Positions 7,614 to 15,580 of a stretch of 24,286 bases of DNA are shown here, in pieces. The translations under genes were made by a program, and so were the position numbers. The notes beneath the pieces were generated by a model. It made no database searches. It saw only the letters and a list, made by a program, of their open reading frames with translations, and was not told the origin of the DNA. Every line of letters begins with the position of its first letter. The first letter of the stretch is position 1. Source of the DNA: CAYQPF01 sp964419225 (lineage in GTDB: Bacteria > Cloacimonadota > Cloacimonadia > Cloacimonadales > CAYQPF01); NCBI GenBank assembly GCA_964419225.1, contig CAYQPF010000074.1, forward strand, positions 1 to 24,286. The letters are read 5' to 3'.

Positions 7614-7695
7614 ATGAAAATAATCATTATTTCAGTGGTTTCATGTAACTTCTCTAATATTTGTACAATTCAAATATTAAATAAATGGAGGAAAC

Positions 7696-9672
7696 ATGAA
7701 AAAAACGCTCACTTTAATTTTATTAATACTGAATATGACACTGGCGATATTGGCTCAAACGCACGCTGAATTGTTTAAGGAAACTGAGGGGCAAACCTGG
7801 ACTAAAACTCTTATGAACATAGAAGCTCCAGAAGGAAATTATCAAGCACTTCCAGCTTCCAACAGATGGTTAGTGAAAGTTTACAAAACCACTGACAATA
7901 TTGTTAATCCCCTGAATACCAATAAACTGACCACCAGTGATGACATAGAATGTAATAATGCTACACCATTGCTCTACATATCTACTACGACAAATATTAT
8001 GAGTCAGGCTGTTACCATCTTTTATGATACTGATGTAAATGACTTAGTAACTACCGGAGATAAGTATTATTTGAGAATATTCAACGCTACAACTAAAGCT
8101 GTTTCAACAAAATATATTGAATTTTCCAATGCAAATATCAAAGTTGCTGCTGATGCTGGTACTGTTACTTGGACTACCTCTCCCTGGAATCCAGCTGGTT
8201 GGATATCTTATACCAAACCAGTAGTTACACCTGTAAATTTTTCTCCAAGTACAACGGTGGATTATTGCTATCGCACATATAAATGGGATGTTCAAACTGC
8301 TAATGTATATACTTCTTATAAGCTTTATGAAGCAGAGGGGAGTTCTGTATCGGCCGTTAATCTGATTACTCCGGCAAATGAAGTAGATACATTTGATTCT
8401 GATGATTTTAATAACTTCAATACCCGGACTCATTTTGAAAAAGATGTTACCAAACCTCGTCATTTGAATACTTACTATTCTTGGACTATTGTCGGGTATA
8501 TAGGCACTCAGGCATTTATTGCAAATAATCAGACGATATTGACATATCAGACAGAGAGTATTTCTTTTGCTCGAGCTTCTCGGACAGGGAATTTTGAATT
8601 AACCAGCAACAGGGATATTGAAACAGATTTTGACGATCCTCCTTGGGGATATGGTTTTTCAGATTTACCACAAATGAGAATTATTGAAATACCTACATCA
8701 ATTAGCGTCGGTACAAAAATTAAGATTGGAGCTTTGAATTATTATGCCTATGATCCGGACAATTTTCCCAAACCATTTGGTAATCCACTTTGGTTTGGAA
8801 CAGGGTACAAATTGGAGCATATGTATCCGAGTAATCATATTTTAGATGGATACATAAGTTTAAAATATCCAGCGAATGCACCAGCACCTGTAGAAATGTG
8901 GTGGAGTTGCACTACGGAAAATAATACCGAAAAACCCTGGGTGGAGCTTGGTTACACCACTTCGGATAATAATATTCATTTTTCATTACCAACGGGACAT
9001 AATACCTATTCAGGTTCAAATGTAAAAGAATACTATTTTGTGATAAAATATTATAATACAATACCTACTCCTGTTGAGTTAACTACTTTTACGGCTTTGT
9101 TTCAGGCTGATTTTAAAGTTAATGTAAACTGGACAACAGAGAGTGAATCATCAGTATTGGGATTCAATATTTACAGAGGTTTTAATAATACATTCTCTGA
9201 AGCAGATAAAGTTAATACAGAGATAGTACAAGCTACTAATACAACCTTAACGCATAATTACGAGTTCCAGGATATGACAATACTACCCCAAACTACATAT
9301 TATTATTGGCTGGAGTCTGTCGATTATGACGGAACTTCTCAGAATTATGGGCCTTTGGAAGTGAAAACGGGAGAAGTACCTATTCCGGATGTAAACAGAA
9401 CCTGGCTGGGAAATGCCGGGCCAAATCCCTTCCTGGCAGGGACAACGACCACTATACCTTTTGGAGTGAAAAAAGGAAAAACCGGGACACTCAGTATCTT
9501 TAATATCAAGGGGCAAATAGTAAAGTCGATTACAGTTGGTACTAATATTGAGCAAAAAATCAGTTGGAACGGCAAAGATACCAAAGGAAAGATCTGTCCT
9601 AACGGAGTATATTTCTACAGTCTGAAGGCCGGAAAAGATGTAATAACAAAGAAAGTACTTTTATTAAACTAA
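7696..9672 (+). CDS. Secreted protein with Fn3-like and C-terminal sorting domains
   Basis: A 658-residue exported protein, function not recognised. The signal peptide is about residues 1-21 (MKKTLTLILLILNMTLAILA). Residues 22 to about 450 are Thr/Asn/Tyr-rich and beta-like, without a motif I can name. About 455-555 is a fibronectin-III-like domain of the kind that precedes sorting modules (PVELTTFTA, then WTTESES..GFNIYRG). About 568-658 is a FlgD-like sorting module, slightly unusual in reading GPNPFLAGTTTTI instead of NPFNPETTI and ending LLLN. GGAGG stands 4 nt before the ATG. It is followed after 10 bp by the next gene, so it is probably the first gene of a three-gene operon of secreted proteins. 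Surface or extracellular location is inferred. Confidence 0.85.
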   Translation: MKKTLTLILLILNMTLAILAQTHAELFKETEGQTWTKTLMNIEAPEGNYQALPASNRWLVKVYKTTDNIVNPLNTNKLTTSDDIECNNATPLLYISTTTNIMSQAVTIFYDTDVNDLVTTGDKYYLRIFNATTKAVSTKYIEFSNANIKVAADAGTVTWTTSPWNPAGWISYTKPVVTPVNFSPSTTVDYCYRTYKWDVQTANVYTSYKLYEAEGSSVSAVNLITPANEVDTFDSDDFNNFNTRTHFEKDVTKPRHLNTYYSWTIVGYIGTQAFIANNQTILTYQTESISFARASRTGNFELTSNRDIETDFDDPPWGYGFSDLPQMRIIEIPTSISVGTKIKIGALNYYAYDPDNFPKPFGNPLWFGTGYKLEHMYPSNHILDGYISLKYPANAPAPVEMWWSCTTENNTEKPWVELGYTTSDNNIHFSLPTGHNTYSGSNVKEYYFVIKYYNTIPTPVELTTFTALFQADFKVNVNWTTESESSVLGFNIYRGFNNTFSEADKVNTEIVQATNTTLTHNYEFQDMTILPQTTYYYWLESVDYDGTSQNYGPLEVKTGEVPIPDVNRTWLGNAGPNPFLAGTTTTIPFGVKKGKTGTLSIFNIKGQIVKSITVGTNIEQKISWNGKDTKGKICPNGVYFYSLKAGKDVITKKVLLLN

Positions 9673-9682
9673 GGAGAAATAA

Positions 9683-10732
9683 ATGAGAAACAGAATACTA
9701 ATATTCTTTATAGTGTTATTTGCATTCACTTTATTGAGTGCAAAAACCAAGGTTTACGATATGGATAAGATATTACCCAAAAAACTTATTGTTAACGAGT
9801 TACCTGCAGATTATCCGAAAGAATTGGATGAACTGTTCCAATTTTGTTATGATGTTTTACAAGAAGTAAATAGCGTGAAGATAGAGAATAACCCTTCATC
9901 TCCCAATAATAGTGCTGAGTATGATAAAAGATGGGAAATTCTTAATGATCTTTTTAATGATTTATCAAGTAAGAAGAAAAAGAAACTACGTTACCTTAAT
10001 CTTTTGGCCAATAATACAATAGCATTATATTATAGAGAGTATCGTATGATTAATGATCTAGCACCCTATATTAAAAATGAAGACAAAATAAATTTGTCAA
10101 TACTACCAGATAGTACTTTTAAGAATTGGAAACAATACGTTGACTTAGGCTCAATCCTAAATGCAATTGAAAATTATGAATTTAAGCAAAATCCTGAGTT
10201 TGCTTTAACAAACAATGGGTTTTGGTTAAGGCTAGAGATTATTAGTAATGAAATGGTTACTGTACATGGAGAAACTACTACATATTTGCAATTATGTCGA
10301 GCCAAAATTGTTGATAAATTTGTAGGTGAAAAGAAAACAGATGAAATAATTATTGCATATTCATCTCCCGAGTTTAATGGTAATAGTAATTATCCAGCAA
10401 ATAACAATTCCATTATAAAATTAGAAAACGGTAAAGAGTATTTAGTTAAAGGATACATAACATTCATTCCAAATGTGTCTTATGATAAAGTAAAGTTTGA
10501 AAACATGCTCCTTGATTTAACCTATTCAAATTGTACTGGTTGGCCAGATATTTACGAAATAACCAATGAAACTATCAAATGTCGTACTTTCTCAAATACT
10601 CCTGATTTTGCTTCAATTGATCCCATGAATTATTACAAATATAAGGATTATTTTCTGTCTGGTAATAAAGCTGAAATTAGTTATCAGGAAGCTAAAACTA
10701 ATGTTTTAAAAGTTATTAATCGTTATAAATAG
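9683..10732 (+). CDS. Exported protein of unknown function; possible NTR/OB-like C-terminal half
   Basis: 349 residues with a signal peptide ending near SA at 19-20 and no sorting module. Residues 40-175 look mainly helical and charged. Residues about 181-262 have an alternating beta pattern (LCRAKIVDKFVG, DEIIIAYSSPEF, LENGKEYLVKGYI) that recalls netrin/TIMP-like OB folds, where a G..YLV strand follows a long loop. The resemblance is by eye and weak, and the usual disulphide cysteines are missing, so the name stays hypothetical. AAGGAG lies before the ATG. It sits 10 bp after one secreted protein and 11 bp before a metzincin-type protease, so co-expression is likely; a role as partner or inhibitor of the protease is only a hypothesis. 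Confidence 0.8.
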   Translation: MRNRILIFFIVLFAFTLLSAKTKVYDMDKILPKKLIVNELPADYPKELDELFQFCYDVLQEVNSVKIENNPSSPNNSAEYDKRWEILNDLFNDLSSKKKKKLRYLNLLANNTIALYYREYRMINDLAPYIKNEDKINLSILPDSTFKNWKQYVDLGSILNAIENYEFKQNPEFALTNNGFWLRLEIISNEMVTVHGETTTYLQLCRAKIVDKFVGEKKTDEIIIAYSSPEFNGNSNYPANNNSIIKLENGKEYLVKGYITFIPNVSYDKVKFENMLLDLTYSNCTGWPDIYEITNETIKCRTFSNTPDFASIDPMNYYKYKDYFLSGNKAEISYQEAKTNVLKVINRYK

Positions 10733-10743
10733 GGTGGTATAAT

Positions 10744-12297
10744 ATGAAGAATATAATTCTATTAACAATAATACTGATTTTGCCAATTCTGGTTTTGTCA
10801 GCCTACCCTTCATCTATTAATTCATACATAAAAACATGGAATGGGACAATCCCGCATAGAGCTGCTGATCCTGAAGATTATCAACAACCCTGGTTAGAGT
10901 TTTCAGCAACAATAAATGTAGCGAATACGGATCCTTTTTTCGGTACTCCTGATATTGGTTATGGAACAGGAATAATGAGATGTCACATTGCGAGAACAGA
11001 TTTTGGCACGAATTCCTGGCAGAATGGAACTGAAATTGATATCCGCTACAAATATAATGGAGCCGGAGGAGATGCCCAAGTTGGCTCTTGTAGCATCCCA
11101 ATACCCAATAGTAGTGGTGATTATGATATTAATTCTTCTTCAAATCCTGATCCTCTCCAAAGTACAGGGTATTATTATTATTATAAAGTAGTAAAAACCG
11201 GTAATGTTTATAATGTTAATAATGTTGCCAGCACGAGTACGGAAGGGGTAACTTTTGCTAAATGGGATACAGGAGATGTAAATACTGTTCCAAGACCGAT
11301 TATAATCGGTGATTTTGACAATGGTATTGGACACTCAGAACTTGTATCTACCATGACTAACAGTGAGATCTATCAGCAATTGTACAATGGATTTGGTTGT
11401 TGGGCTTTCCTTGCTGCAGAACATGATATTTCCTTAGTTTTTAATCTTCCTAATTCTAATGCCGGCAAAATATCTGTACGAGATCAAAACAATAATCGGG
11501 AAATCTGGTGTGTACCCGTTAGATTTAGTTCAAATGAACAAGATTTTGGTGCCACATATAATGATCAAAGCACTACCGCTGGTATTGCGAAATTAAGATT
11601 TATAGTACAAGAAGCAAACGGAGTAGTAACAAATACCAAGATTGATTATACACAGGCGTGTATTAATGCTAATGCTAATACGGTTATTGGAAAAGATGTA
11701 ACAGAAATATTATTGAACATATCTCAACCATTCCGTGATCATAATACCTGGACAGCAAGTAATACAAATACATCAGCAAACGGGAAACATAATTGGAATC
11801 TTGGTTTTTATTTTGCCCATGAATTAGGACATATATTGGGAATAGGGCATGTATATTCTTTACCAGAATTCCAGAATTATTTAATGTATTCAACATATAG
11901 AACAGGAACCAATGCATCTTATCTCACCTCAATGACAACCTATGATGATAATTCATTTCTTAAATTATATTGTGGAGGCTGTGAGCCAAATGAAGATGAT
12001 GTTCTTATAAACTCGGAAGTATCATCAATTTCCGGCAATTATCCCAATCCTTTCAACCCGGAAACGACGATAAAATATAATCTCATTGGTAAAATACAGA
12101 CTCCTCAGATTGAGATATATAATATCAAAGGGCAATTAGTTAAATCTTTGGACTTACCCGGAAAGCCTGGTTTGAATACGATAGTGTGGAACGGGAAATC
12201 AGATGCTGGGAAGAAAGCATCCAGCGGAGTATATTTTTACAGGTTGATAAATGAGAATAAGACAGTGGCGACGAAGAAAATGCTACTTTTGAAGTAG
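10744..12297 (+). CDS. Secreted metzincin-type zinc metalloprotease with sorting domain
   Basis: A 517-residue exported protease. After a signal peptide (MKNIILLTIILILPILVLSA) comes a long domain ending in the full metzincin site HELGHILGIGH at residues 359-369: His359, His363 and His369 bind zinc and Glu360 is the catalytic base. A Met-turn follows at Met381 (NYLMYST). The spacing of 12 residues from the last His to Met fits matrixin-like enzymes. Residues 430-517 form the FlgD-like sorting module (NYPNPFNPETTI, IYNIKGQLV, WNGKSDAG, SSGVYFYRL, LLLK end). There is no obvious cysteine-switch propeptide. It is third in a closely spaced operon. The stop codon TAG forms the first three bases of a heptamer array. 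Confidence 0.88.
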   Translation: MKNIILLTIILILPILVLSAYPSSINSYIKTWNGTIPHRAADPEDYQQPWLEFSATINVANTDPFFGTPDIGYGTGIMRCHIARTDFGTNSWQNGTEIDIRYKYNGAGGDAQVGSCSIPIPNSSGDYDINSSSNPDPLQSTGYYYYYKVVKTGNVYNVNNVASTSTEGVTFAKWDTGDVNTVPRPIIIGDFDNGIGHSELVSTMTNSEIYQQLYNGFGCWAFLAAEHDISLVFNLPNSNAGKISVRDQNNNREIWCVPVRFSSNEQDFGATYNDQSTTAGIAKLRFIVQEANGVVTNTKIDYTQACINANANTVIGKDVTEILLNISQPFRDHNTWTASNTNTSANGKHNWNLGFYFAHELGHILGIGHVYSLPEFQNYLMYSTYRTGTNASYLTSMTTYDDNSFLKLYCGGCEPNEDDVLINSEVSSISGNYPNPFNPETTIKYNLIGKIQTPQIEIYNIKGQLVKSLDLPGKPGLNTIVWNGKSDAGKKASSGVYFYRLINENKTVATKKMLLLK

Positions 12298-12329
12298 TTG
12301 TTAGTTGTTAATTGTTAGTTGTTAGTTAG
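12295..12329 (+). repeat. Heptamer array TAGTTGT x5
   Basis: Five units with a 7-bp period, four close to TAGTTGT and the last degenerate. The first unit supplies the TAG stop of the metalloprotease gene. Confidence 0.8.
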
Positions 12330-12337
12330 GAGAGGAA

Positions 12338-12394
12338 ATGACTGGCTTTAATTTGTATAAAGCTATTTTTAATAAACAAGTTAGAGGTATCTGA
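12338..12394 (+). CDS. Doubtful 18-residue frame upstream of the C25 protease
   Basis: An ATG with AGGAGAGG just upstream opens an 18-codon frame (MTGFNLYKAIFNKQVRGI) that stops 22 bp before the next gene. It could be a leader peptide or the remains of a gene start; nothing identifies it. The longer minus-strand frame across this region is antisense to the signal peptide and is not supported. Confidence 0.18.
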   Translation: MTGFNLYKAIFNKQVRGI

Positions 12395-12416
12395 CAAAAC
12401 ATATGGAGAGAAAAAT

Positions 12417-14243
12417 ATGAGAATAAATATGAAGTATATAGTATTAATAAGCTGTTTGATATGGACAGCGATAGTAAATTTGCAGGCACAGGGATTGGTT
12501 GTAGAAGATATGATCATCATAACCAAGAGTGAGTTTGCTACGGCATTTCAGAGTTTTGCTGAACTTAAAAAGAAAGAAGGAATCAAGACAACAGTAGTAA
12601 CGACAGTAGTCACAGGGAATACTCCGGAACAGATCAGGAGTTATCTGGCTGCAGCGAAGCAGAGTAATCCAGATTTAAAATATGTACTAATAGGCGGAGA
12701 CTATAATGCTGTTCCTGCCTATATGATGAGTCCAACAGAGGATTATGACATGTATCATCCTTCAGGACATCGTTTTCCAACAGATTTTTATTATAGCAAT
12801 GTGTTAACAACGTGGAATTCGATCTTGAACGGAATGAATATGAACCAGGATTTATACGTAGGCAGAGTTCCGGCAGCAACCTTGACACAGGTGCAGAATT
12901 TTATAACGAAGTATGTGAATTATAGATATCATACAAGTTCAAATTACCTGAAAACATACAAATTGATAGCAAATAATTGTAACAGAACTGAAACTGCAAC
13001 ATATGAAGATCAGTGGATTACCAGTCTTGCATCCCATATTCACAGTGCTGTTGTTGATACATCTATTGTACGAATGAGCGAAATAAGTATTCCAGCCGGA
13101 GTTTCAATAGGAAATATGCTCAATGCCGGGAATTACAGTTTTCTATATATGAGGTCACATGGTTTGGATGGAGATGTAATGGGATGTTATACCCAACATT
13201 GTCATTATCCGCCTTGGGGACCTGACCCGGCACCTCTCGATCAAAGTGCCCAGAATTTAACAACTGACTACAACAAAGCTGTGAATGGGTACAATGGAGT
13301 AAGTGAAGCTTATTTTGAATATTTACCGGATTTTTTGACAAATACTCAGGCAAATCCTTATATTGCCTGGTTTGGGTCTTGTGACGGGAGTTTATTTGCA
13401 GTAAAAGATCCTGCTAATCCGGATAATAATATTGCACAGAATTGTATCAGTTCGGAAATGATAAATAATAATGACGGGGCCGTGGCAGTATATTCTTCTG
13501 CCTGGCTTGAACCTTCTTATAATACTATTCCCAATGTGAACAGAAAGTTTTTTGATGCAATATTTGATGAGCGAAAAAACAAAATGGGAAAATTGCTGGA
13601 ACGGGCTTGGTCTGTATATGACATCAATAATTGGACTTTTCCAGGCAAATGTTTGTTCGCCAGCTATATCTATTTTGGAGATCCGAGTATGGATATGTGG
13701 ACAGGTGCACAAAAGACTTTTACCGTAACCCGGACAAATGTGTTGGGAAGTTATGTAAAGTTTTTAGTGAGAACACCATTGGGAGACGGAGTTTATGAAC
13801 CTGTTCCGAGTGCATTGTGTACATTCTACAGTCCTGATGGCAGTTCTTATCTCAGGGGTTTTACAGACGAGAATGGAGAGATTATTTACAATGTTAAAGG
13901 TATAACTGACGGCTGGGTATTTGGAGTAATCAACCGGAATTTCCTGCCATATAATGACAGCAGGATGATAGCATCTGTAACAGCACCAAAGACTCCATTG
14001 AACTTGTCTATCACGAGTCAAAATAACTCTATTTTGTTGAGTTGGAGTCCGGTGATGCAGAATGTAAATAATCAGCCGATAAGCATTACGGGGTATAATA
14101 TTTTCGAGGGGAATTCGCCTGATTTTATTGCTGACGCAAGCCACTTAATAGGTGCAACCACTGGCACCACATTTACTTATAGTAGTCCGCCTTCTGATGT
14201 TGGGGTGAAGTTCATTAAGGTCAAGGCAGTGATAGCACAGTAG
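12417..14243 (+). CDS. Gingipain-like C25 cysteine protease without sorting domain
   Basis: A 608-residue exported protease. GGAGAG is 6 nt before the ATG at 12417; a second ATG four codons later is also possible. The signal peptide ends near LQAQG. The C25 core shows DLKYVLIGGDYNAVPAY (about 80-96), DLYVGRVPA, the catalytic His248 in SHGLDG, the catalytic Cys322 in GSCDGSLF, and YFGDPSMDMW near 420. About 510-608 is a fibronectin-III-like domain that ends at VKAVIAQ. No propeptide of the length seen in the 1189-residue neighbour is present, and the NPFNP/WNGK sorting module expected after the Fn3 domain is absent. The stop TAG lies inside a heptamer array, so C-terminal truncation by repeat spread is possible. 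Attachment to the cell would then differ from its neighbours. Confidence 0.87.
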   Translation: MRINMKYIVLISCLIWTAIVNLQAQGLVVEDMIIITKSEFATAFQSFAELKKKEGIKTTVVTTVVTGNTPEQIRSYLAAAKQSNPDLKYVLIGGDYNAVPAYMMSPTEDYDMYHPSGHRFPTDFYYSNVLTTWNSILNGMNMNQDLYVGRVPAATLTQVQNFITKYVNYRYHTSSNYLKTYKLIANNCNRTETATYEDQWITSLASHIHSAVVDTSIVRMSEISIPAGVSIGNMLNAGNYSFLYMRSHGLDGDVMGCYTQHCHYPPWGPDPAPLDQSAQNLTTDYNKAVNGYNGVSEAYFEYLPDFLTNTQANPYIAWFGSCDGSLFAVKDPANPDNNIAQNCISSEMINNNDGAVAVYSSAWLEPSYNTIPNVNRKFFDAIFDERKNKMGKLLERAWSVYDINNWTFPGKCLFASYIYFGDPSMDMWTGAQKTFTVTRTNVLGSYVKFLVRTPLGDGVYEPVPSALCTFYSPDGSSYLRGFTDENGEIIYNVKGITDGWVFGVINRNFLPYNDSRMIASVTAPKTPLNLSITSQNNSILLSWSPVMQNVNNQPISITGYNIFEGNSPDFIADASHLIGATTGTTFTYSSPPSDVGVKFIKVKAVIAQ

Positions 14244-14644
14244 GCAGGGGGCAGTAGTCAGTGGGCAGGGGGCAGCAGGCAGGGAAGAAAGGAGAATAAC
14301 TCACCCCCGGCCCCTCTCTTGCGAAGAGAGGGGAGGTTAGAGAAGTGGGCAGTAGGCAGTGGGCAGTGCGTAAACAACTCATCCTCTGATCCTTCCCTTG
14401 CAAAGGGAAGGAGGCACTGAATCCAAGTGCTTTGAGAAAAGAGCCTGTCATTGGGCAGTAGTCAGGGGAGAAGGGATTGAGCATTAAGGATTGAGTGGAA
14501 TGGATAGGGAGAGAAAAGTGTTTGTTGTTGAAAAAAACACACTAAGAGAACACTGACGATCATGGACTTACACGGACTAACACTGACGTGGAGAAGAGAT
14601 CAGAAGGTGATGTTGTAAGTGGAATTTCATGGAAGGGGATTAGT

Positions 14645-14664
14645 ACGCTTAATAGAACGCGGAT
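14645..14664 (+). repeat. 20-bp dispersed element, copy 3
   Basis: ACGCTTAATAGAACGCGGAT, immediately followed by a second AACGCGGAT, so the last nine bases are tandemly doubled here. It matches the copies at 3967-3986 and 6840-6859. Confidence 0.75.
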
Positions 14665-14719
14665 AACGCGGATTTGACAGATAGGTACGGATTGGGAGAG
14701 GATTATTTTTTGAGTAAAG

Positions 14720-14760
14720 GGACAATAGGGACTCTATGGACTAAATAGACTCTATGGACA
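14720..14760 (+). repeat. 9-bp tandem array, copy 2
   Basis: GGACAATAG, GGACTCTAT, GGACTAAAT and a fourth unit AGACTCTAT in register. It is the same family and orientation as 6717-6761. Confidence 0.75.
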
Positions 14761-14791
14761 AGAGAAGTTGAGAGTTTATAGCGGATAGTAC

Positions 14792-15580
14792 TTAGAGATA
14801 GAATTCTGGTTTTCGGTCGGAGATGAGGTTGTTAAAGAAATTTAGTTGTTTATCTTCGGCAAATTCAGGATCAATTTCGATAACGTGGATCTCTTCAAGA
14901 TCTTCTGTGTATCTGAGGAGGATATTACCTGTCTGATCGACAATCTGGCTTTTACCTGTGAAGAATAAGCTATGTTCTCCGTTGATTTCCTCACCGATCC
15001 TGTTGGCAGTTACACAGAAAACTCTATTTTCGAGAGCCCTGACAGGCATGGAGTTTTGGCACCAGGGCAGGACAAGGTTGGCTGAATGACAGATGATCTG
15101 AGCCCCTTTGAGCATTAAAGTACGGGCAGATTCCGGAAAGATCCAGTCAAAACAAATCATCAAGCCGATTTTAACATTTTTTTTTGCAGTAAAGACATTG
15201 AATCCTGTATCACCGGGAGAAAACCATTCTTTTTCCCTAAAGAATAAATGAGTTTTACGGTACACATGGCAGGATTTATCAGGATTGATCAACATGGAAG
15301 AATTGAAGATTTGCGTGCCGGACAGTTCCGGGAAACCAATAACAATACTCATATTTTTCCGGGAAGCAATTTCAGAGAGTAACTGGTAAGTATAGCCGTC
15401 AGACGTTTCGGCAACACTTTGCACTTCTTCCAGATTGTCAAAAACATAGCCAGAGGTGGCAAGTTCGGGCAGGACGACCAAATCTGCCTCGACAGGTTCC
15501 AGCATAGAGCTGATCTTAGCGAGATTTGCTTTGACGTCGAGGAGAATGGGTTGGAATTGGAGGATGGCTACTCTAAGCAT
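14792..15580 (-). CDS. Nitrilase-superfamily carbon-nitrogen hydrolase (probable amidase)
   Basis: A 262-residue cytoplasmic hydrolase with the complete Glu-Lys-Cys triad: Glu39 in VVLPELATSGY, Lys109 in YRKTHLF and Cys143 in GLMICFDWIFPE. The length suits the small branch of the superfamily that includes omega-amidase (YafV/Nit2) and N-carbamoyl hydrolases. It probably releases ammonia or carbamate from a C-N bond in a small amide; the substrate cannot be read from the sequence. The ATG is set by GGAG about 6 nt upstream, which touches a heptamer array (15589-15616). It lies downstream of carbamate kinase on the same strand, separated by a hairpin and about 210 bp of repeats, so a shared transcript is doubtful. 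Confidence 0.9.
   Translation of the reverse strand: MLRVAILQFQPILLDVKANLAKISSMLEPVEADLVVLPELATSGYVFDNLEEVQSVAETSDGYTYQLLSEIASRKNMSIVIGFPELSGTQIFNSSMLINPDKSCHVYRKTHLFFREKEWFSPGDTGFNVFTAKKNVKIGLMICFDWIFPESARTLMLKGAQIICHSANLVLPWCQNSMPVRALENRVFCVTANRIGEEINGEHSLFFTGKSQIVDQTGNILLRYTEDLEEIHVIEIDPEFAEDKQLNFFNNLISDRKPEFYL

Larger units (their letters stand above)
7071..7695. other. AT-rich intergenic region upstream of the 7696 gene
   Basis: No convincing protein gene. It holds an 11-bp tandem repeat (7201-7233), a weak 36-codon frame (7260-7370), a possible -35 box TTGACA at 7388-7393 with only poor -10 matches, a 19-codon frame with a strong ribosome binding site (7554-7613) that includes an 11-C tract, and near 7660-7670 the sequence CTAATATTTG, close to the Bacteroidota TAnnTTTG box, which may serve the gene at 7696. 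Confidence 0.5.
14238..14791. repeat. Gene-free repeat region: heptamers, hairpins, nonamers
   Basis: Heptamer arrays of CAGTAGG/CAGGGGG type run at 14238-14286 and GTGGGCA type at 14345-14365. Two strong hairpins follow CTCACCCCCGG-like leaders: CCCCTCTCTT-GCG-AAGAGAGGGG (14311-14333, perfect 10 bp) and CCTTCCCTT-GCA-AAGGGAAGG (14391-14411, perfect 9 bp). ACACTGACG/ACACGGACT-like direct repeats lie at about 14551-14590, and the 20-bp element with an extra AACGCGGAT unit at 14645-14673. The 9-bp array GGACTCTAT is at 14720-14760. No coding frame is credible; the minus-strand frame at 14221-14484 translates repeats only. Confidence 0.85.

Noticed and set aside
12634..14144. Several minus-strand frames of 77-126 codons within the C25 protease
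   Set aside because: Shadows of a gene with signal peptide, catalytic His/Cys and family motifs on the plus strand.
14221..14484. 87-codon minus-strand frame after the C25 protease
   Set aside because: It translates repeats and hairpin arms (CPLPT-like repetition); no ribosome site.
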